From: Citricoccus muralis
Lineage (GTDB): Bacteria; Actinomycetota; Actinomycetes; Actinomycetales; Micrococcaceae
Assembly (NCBI RefSeq): GCF_029637705.1
Contig: NZ_CP121252.1
Span: 310,001-374,000 of the forward strand
Reading direction: 5' to 3'
Length of the DNA stretch: 64,000 bases
Shown here: in pieces, positions 61,470 to 64,000 of the stretch
Numbering within the stretch: position 1 is the first letter of the stretch
Layout: every line of letters begins with the position of its first letter
Made by a program: the position numbers and the translations under genes
Notes under the pieces: generated by a model
The model's input: only the letters and a program-made list of their open reading frames with translations
What the model was told of the DNA's origin: nothing
Database searches by the model: none

Positions 61470-63086
61470 ATGAGCAATGTCGATGTGTTGAGCTTGCGTC
61501 TTGGAAATGATCAATATGCCAATCTAATCGGCGCGCGTCTCATCGATTTTTTCAATGGACATGCACCCTGGCAACGAAGACTCTGGGACGTTGGCACTTG
61601 CATGTTGCTCGACGAGGTTGTCGAAGCAGTGGAATGGCGCGCTAAAGGAGTGCTGAGTGCCTCGGCGCTTTCGTGGCTAGCGCGTGATGCCGAGCGAATT
61701 ATCGGACGAGACCCCGCGGCCGGTGATCGTGTGGTGAAGATGCAATTGCGTAAGGCGCTCCAAGCGAGGCTCAGCCCAGGAACGAGGCACGTCCGCCTGT
61801 TGCAGGCACTGTCGGCGTTGATTCAGGGCGGCTATCTTGAGCGCTGGCGAAATCTCCTTAATGGGAGGCCGTCGCCGGAACGCTTTGCGAGAGCGATGGC
61901 CGCACATCTCCTTGACCGCGGATATAGTATGCCGTTTCTCCATCGGTGGTCGCGGCAACTTTTCAAGGAAAAAGTGTCGTTGGCAGAGCTCATGGAAAGG
62001 TCGATTGAGCTATCCAGCCGGGATTTCGAGTCCTTTGAAGTCATGCTTCCATTTGTCTCAGTGCCTGGGGCGAAAACTTCACTTACTGAAAAAAATCCAG
62101 CCTGGCGGTCAGCCTCCGAAGTTCGAACATGGCTGAAGGATCATGCGGGCGACCCTAAGGGGGTGCGGCAAGCTGGAGGTTTTCTGTATACGTTCGAGGC
62201 CCGCGATCATGTCGCTGCTGCATACCTTGGTGCCCAGAATATTGACCGAATACTTGCGCGAAGTACGTTGGTGAGTCAACACTCGTCCAAGCCAGAGCCT
62301 GAAGGCCGGATTTGGGTGAAGGGTGTTGATCGCGCGATTAGATCTCCTCGAGAGACAAGAAATGCGTTCTTGAAGTCCCTGGTGTCGGAGTCACATTTGT
62401 ACGAGCTAACGCATTCGACGGATCTTGACGATGCGCTAGAGCTCTTGGCGACTATGAATACTGGCTCTCCGGGGCCGGCGATTGCCAGCGGGTGGGCGGC
62501 TATTGAATCCTTGTTCGTAGCACCGACGGACCCGGATGACAGTGAAGAAGGTCGAGGTGCGGTTGCTGCAGACCGAGTTGCCGTTCTTGTCGCTGCGTCC
62601 TGGCCTCGGTCAGATCTCACGACACTTTCTCACCAACATCGGCCAGAGGTCCCGGACTTAACTTCACGCGCCTTGGCGTTGGCATCAAGTAATCGAGAAC
62701 GAAGTCGGATTGTTGGTGAAGCTTTGCTGGCGGGCCGGGGTCTTAATCTAAGGGATGCTTCGGATCAGGCCGCCGCGGCACGCATGGCACAACTCATGAG
62801 TGAGCCTCGTAAGACGCTCAGCGATGTCGAGGCCCATGTGGCGAGCGCAATGCGGCGGCTGTATCGGCAGCGCAACATTGTGATGCACGGAGGGTCCACC
62901 GAGACCTTAACTCTTGAGTCTACGTTGCGGACGTGTGCGCCGTTGGTTGGTGCCAGTCTGGATCGAATAGCCCATGCGCGTCTCACAGATGATGTGGGTG
63001 CCCTGCATCTAGCGACGAAAGCTCGTTTGGGGATCGATCTCTTGAGTAGTGACAATCCAATTCATATTGTTGACTTGCTCGAGTAA
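61470..63086 (+). CDS. Unknown protein with C-terminal HEPN-type R-x4-H motif, candidate defence gene
   Basis: 538 residues, no family recognised with confidence. There is no signal peptide or membrane helix; it is mostly helical. The C-terminal ~100 residues have VEAHVASAMRRLYRQRNIVM and H473, so R468-N-I-V-M-H473 gives the R-(N)-x3-H pattern of HEPN RNases (ApeA-like style). LYRQRNIVMHGGS resembles the typical LYxxRNxIVHGG loop. The ATG at 61470 is used because upstream codons overlap the hairpin at 61380-61413. GC content is clearly below that of its neighbours, with rarer codons such as TTA and ATA. Its position behind a tRNA cluster, alone, suggests horizontal transfer. Confidence 0.7.
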   Translation: MSNVDVLSLRLGNDQYANLIGARLIDFFNGHAPWQRRLWDVGTCMLLDEVVEAVEWRAKGVLSASALSWLARDAERIIGRDPAAGDRVVKMQLRKALQARLSPGTRHVRLLQALSALIQGGYLERWRNLLNGRPSPERFARAMAAHLLDRGYSMPFLHRWSRQLFKEKVSLAELMERSIELSSRDFESFEVMLPFVSVPGAKTSLTEKNPAWRSASEVRTWLKDHAGDPKGVRQAGGFLYTFEARDHVAAAYLGAQNIDRILARSTLVSQHSSKPEPEGRIWVKGVDRAIRSPRETRNAFLKSLVSESHLYELTHSTDLDDALELLATMNTGSPGPAIASGWAAIESLFVAPTDPDDSEEGRGAVAADRVAVLVAASWPRSDLTTLSHQHRPEVPDLTSRALALASSNRERSRIVGEALLAGRGLNLRDASDQAAAARMAQLMSEPRKTLSDVEAHVASAMRRLYRQRNIVMHGGSTETLTLESTLRTCAPLVGASLDRIAHARLTDDVGALHLATKARLGIDLLSSDNPIHIVDLLE

Positions 63087-63200
63087 GCTGGCGCGGGTTG
63101 ACTAAATTCTGCAATGCCCGAAGTGTTCCTTGTTTCCAAGCGTGTGAAGAGAGAACTAGTCTCACATTCTGTGTCGCGCCGAGACAGGGTCCGGATTGCA

Positions 63201-63638
63201 CTAATTGCTGCCGAGGCTGATGGTGACGAGAATGAAGCCGATGAGCTGCAGTGAGCCGCGTACGAGCTGAAGGACGTCCCATCTCCGTCGCATGGCCATG
63301 AAGCCCTCCGGTGCGGATGCTTCACGTATGCGCCCGGTGCGCAGATTGATGGGCACGTTCCCGACGATGGTCACTCCCAAGGCCACAGCCAGGCTCGCTG
63401 CGGCGGCGATGAGTCAGCCTGAGGGGCGGTCAACTGCGACGATGATCGCCAGTACGGTGGCCGCCGTCATGCCGACGGGCATCACTCGCCCGAAGGTCTT
63501 GAGCAATCCCTGCTCGACGACGAGCTGCGCGTCGGGGTCCAATTTTCGGATCACCGGATGGACCAGCGCTACGGAACCGAATTCGGCCGAGCCGACGAAT
63601 CCGACGATGAGAATGGTGGCGATCTCCAGCCAGGTCAT
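63201..63638 (-). pseudogene. DUF1772-family membrane protein broken by an in-frame stop
   Basis: Frame continuous from ATG 63636-63638 to 63201 except for TGA at 63414-63416. Before it: MTWLEIATILIVGFVGSAEF...AIIVAVDRPSG. After it: LIAAAASLAVALGVTIVGNV, then PINLRTGRIREASAPEGFMA and a final helix. The P-x-N-x-x-(T)-G segment and four helices fit DUF1772. Restoring one base (TGA to TGG, Trp) gives a ~145-residue protein of normal length. A selenocysteine reading is very unlikely. It could also be a sequencing error. Confidence 0.8.
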
Positions 63639-63669
63639 GGTGCCGACTCCTCGCGCAATGGGTAGTTGA

Positions 63670-63689
63670 ACTATCTATAGGTGGATAGT
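63670..63689. promoter_or_regulatory. Palindromic site in the DUF1772/merR divergent region
   Basis: ACTATC-TATAGGTG-GATAGT is an inverted repeat with 8-base spacer, and a further ACTATC follows at 63693-63698. MerR-family proteins bind such repeats between promoter elements, so it is probably the site for the adjacent regulator. Confidence 0.6.
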
Positions 63690-63739
63690 AGTACTATCTG
63701 TTGTGAAGTGGAAAGTCGAGCGTGTGAAAGGCGGGCGGC

Positions 63740-64000
63740 ATGGACATGAAGATGGCGGAGCTGGCGCAGCGCTCCGGGCTCAGCGTGGCCACGATCAAGT
63801 ACTACCTGAGAGAGGGTCTGCTGGCTCCCGGACGGCGCACCAGCGTGAACCAGGCGGTCTATGACGATGCGCATCTGGAGCGGCTGCGGCTGATCCGCGC
63901 TCTGGCGAAAATCGCCGGGCTTCCCCTGCAGACCATTCGCGCCGTCATCGATTCTGTCGATGGGCAAAGCTCGGTGCTCCACGCGATGGCGGTGACCCAG
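63740..64000 (+). CDS. MerR-family regulator, truncated by the window end
   Basis: 87 codons are visible, open at the right edge. MDMKMAELAQRSGLSVATIK and YYLREGLLAPGRRTSVNQAV form the MerR winged HTH (A-E-L-A-x-x-S-G-(L/V)-S-x-x-T-(I/L)-(K/R)-Y-Y), followed by YDDAHLERLRLIRALAKIAG and the start of the dimerisation helix. Effector unknown. The ATG follows AAAGGCGGG. It is divergent from the DUF1772 gene, the usual arrangement for a regulator and its target. Confidence 0.9.
   Translation, partial: MDMKMAELAQRSGLSVATIKYYLREGLLAPGRRTSVNQAVYDDAHLERLRLIRALAKIAGLPLQTIRAVIDSVDGQSSVLHAMAVTQ

Noticed and set aside
61050-63200. Integrated element with tRNA-Phe attachment site
   Set aside because: No second copy of the tRNA 3' end and no integrase gene could be found, so only transfer of the single gene is suggested.

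Overview
The window is high-GC, densely packed DNA from an actinobacterium. Type VII secretion genes (EccB, mycosin), a DUF222/13E12 HNH protein, SigK/RskA, 11-nt PhoP-type boxes and the style of the hypothetical proteins point to the Micrococcales, probably Micrococcaceae or a close relative. That placement is inference; no rRNA is present. Most of the window is chromosomal core. Only the right end (about 61.1-63.1 kb) looks clearly acquired.

Layout. 0-4.8 kb: tail of an ESX/type VII secretion locus (eccD end, eccB, mycP) facing two unknown genes. 4.9-7.6 kb: radA and a FUSC-type exporter. 7.7-13.9 kb: phosphate uptake, with a PHO box, pstSCAB with an mRNA hairpin between pstS and pstC, a strong terminator, then a Pit transporter with its DUF47 partner. 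14-19 kb: tRNA-Lys, a toxin-like remnant, chrA, and an alkylation-damage operon (ECF sigma, ogt, alkB, tag). 19-25.7 kb: MarR/MMPL efflux pair, a tiny Cys-rich protein, then a sulfide/persulfide operon (MBL-rhodanese, rhodanese-DUF2892, TauE) with a CstR-type sensor and three matching operators. 25.8-29.7 kb: permease, gabT and a divergent LysR regulator. 29.7-36.3 kb: lipoate ligase-like, PCD-VOC fusion, GAPDH with a divergent ROK repressor, and a LysR/EamA pair. 36.4-40.1 kb: a secreted degenerate EEP-fold protein, an esterase, an EcsC-like protein and a GDPD. 40.2-43 kb: a dehydrogenase operon and an IclR regulator that share one operator motif. 43-53.2 kb: Ltp-like protein, DUF445, ackA, a TPP riboswitch with its MFS transporter, DUF3817, sigK-rskA, a Usp and pta. 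53.2-60.7 kb: thiamine-binding protein, GNAT, a spermidine-synthase-like protein, a second Usp, an HNH protein, NlpC/P60 and a metallopeptidase. 60.7-64 kb: tRNA-Glu, -Asp and -Phe, a low-GC HEPN-motif gene, a DUF1772 pseudogene and a truncated MerR gene.

The best candidate for an undescribed system is the lone lower-GC gene at 61470-63086. It sits directly behind a tRNA cluster and ends in an R-x4-H (HEPN-type) motif, so it may be an RNase-type defence gene. Other points worth pursuing are a TPP riboswitch whose conserved 3' core doubles as the ribosome-binding site of an MFS transporter, a four-gene alkylation-repair operon headed by its own sigma factor, a secreted EEP-fold protein that has lost nearly all catalytic residues, and well-defined operator pairs for CstR, IclR and PhoP-like regulators.
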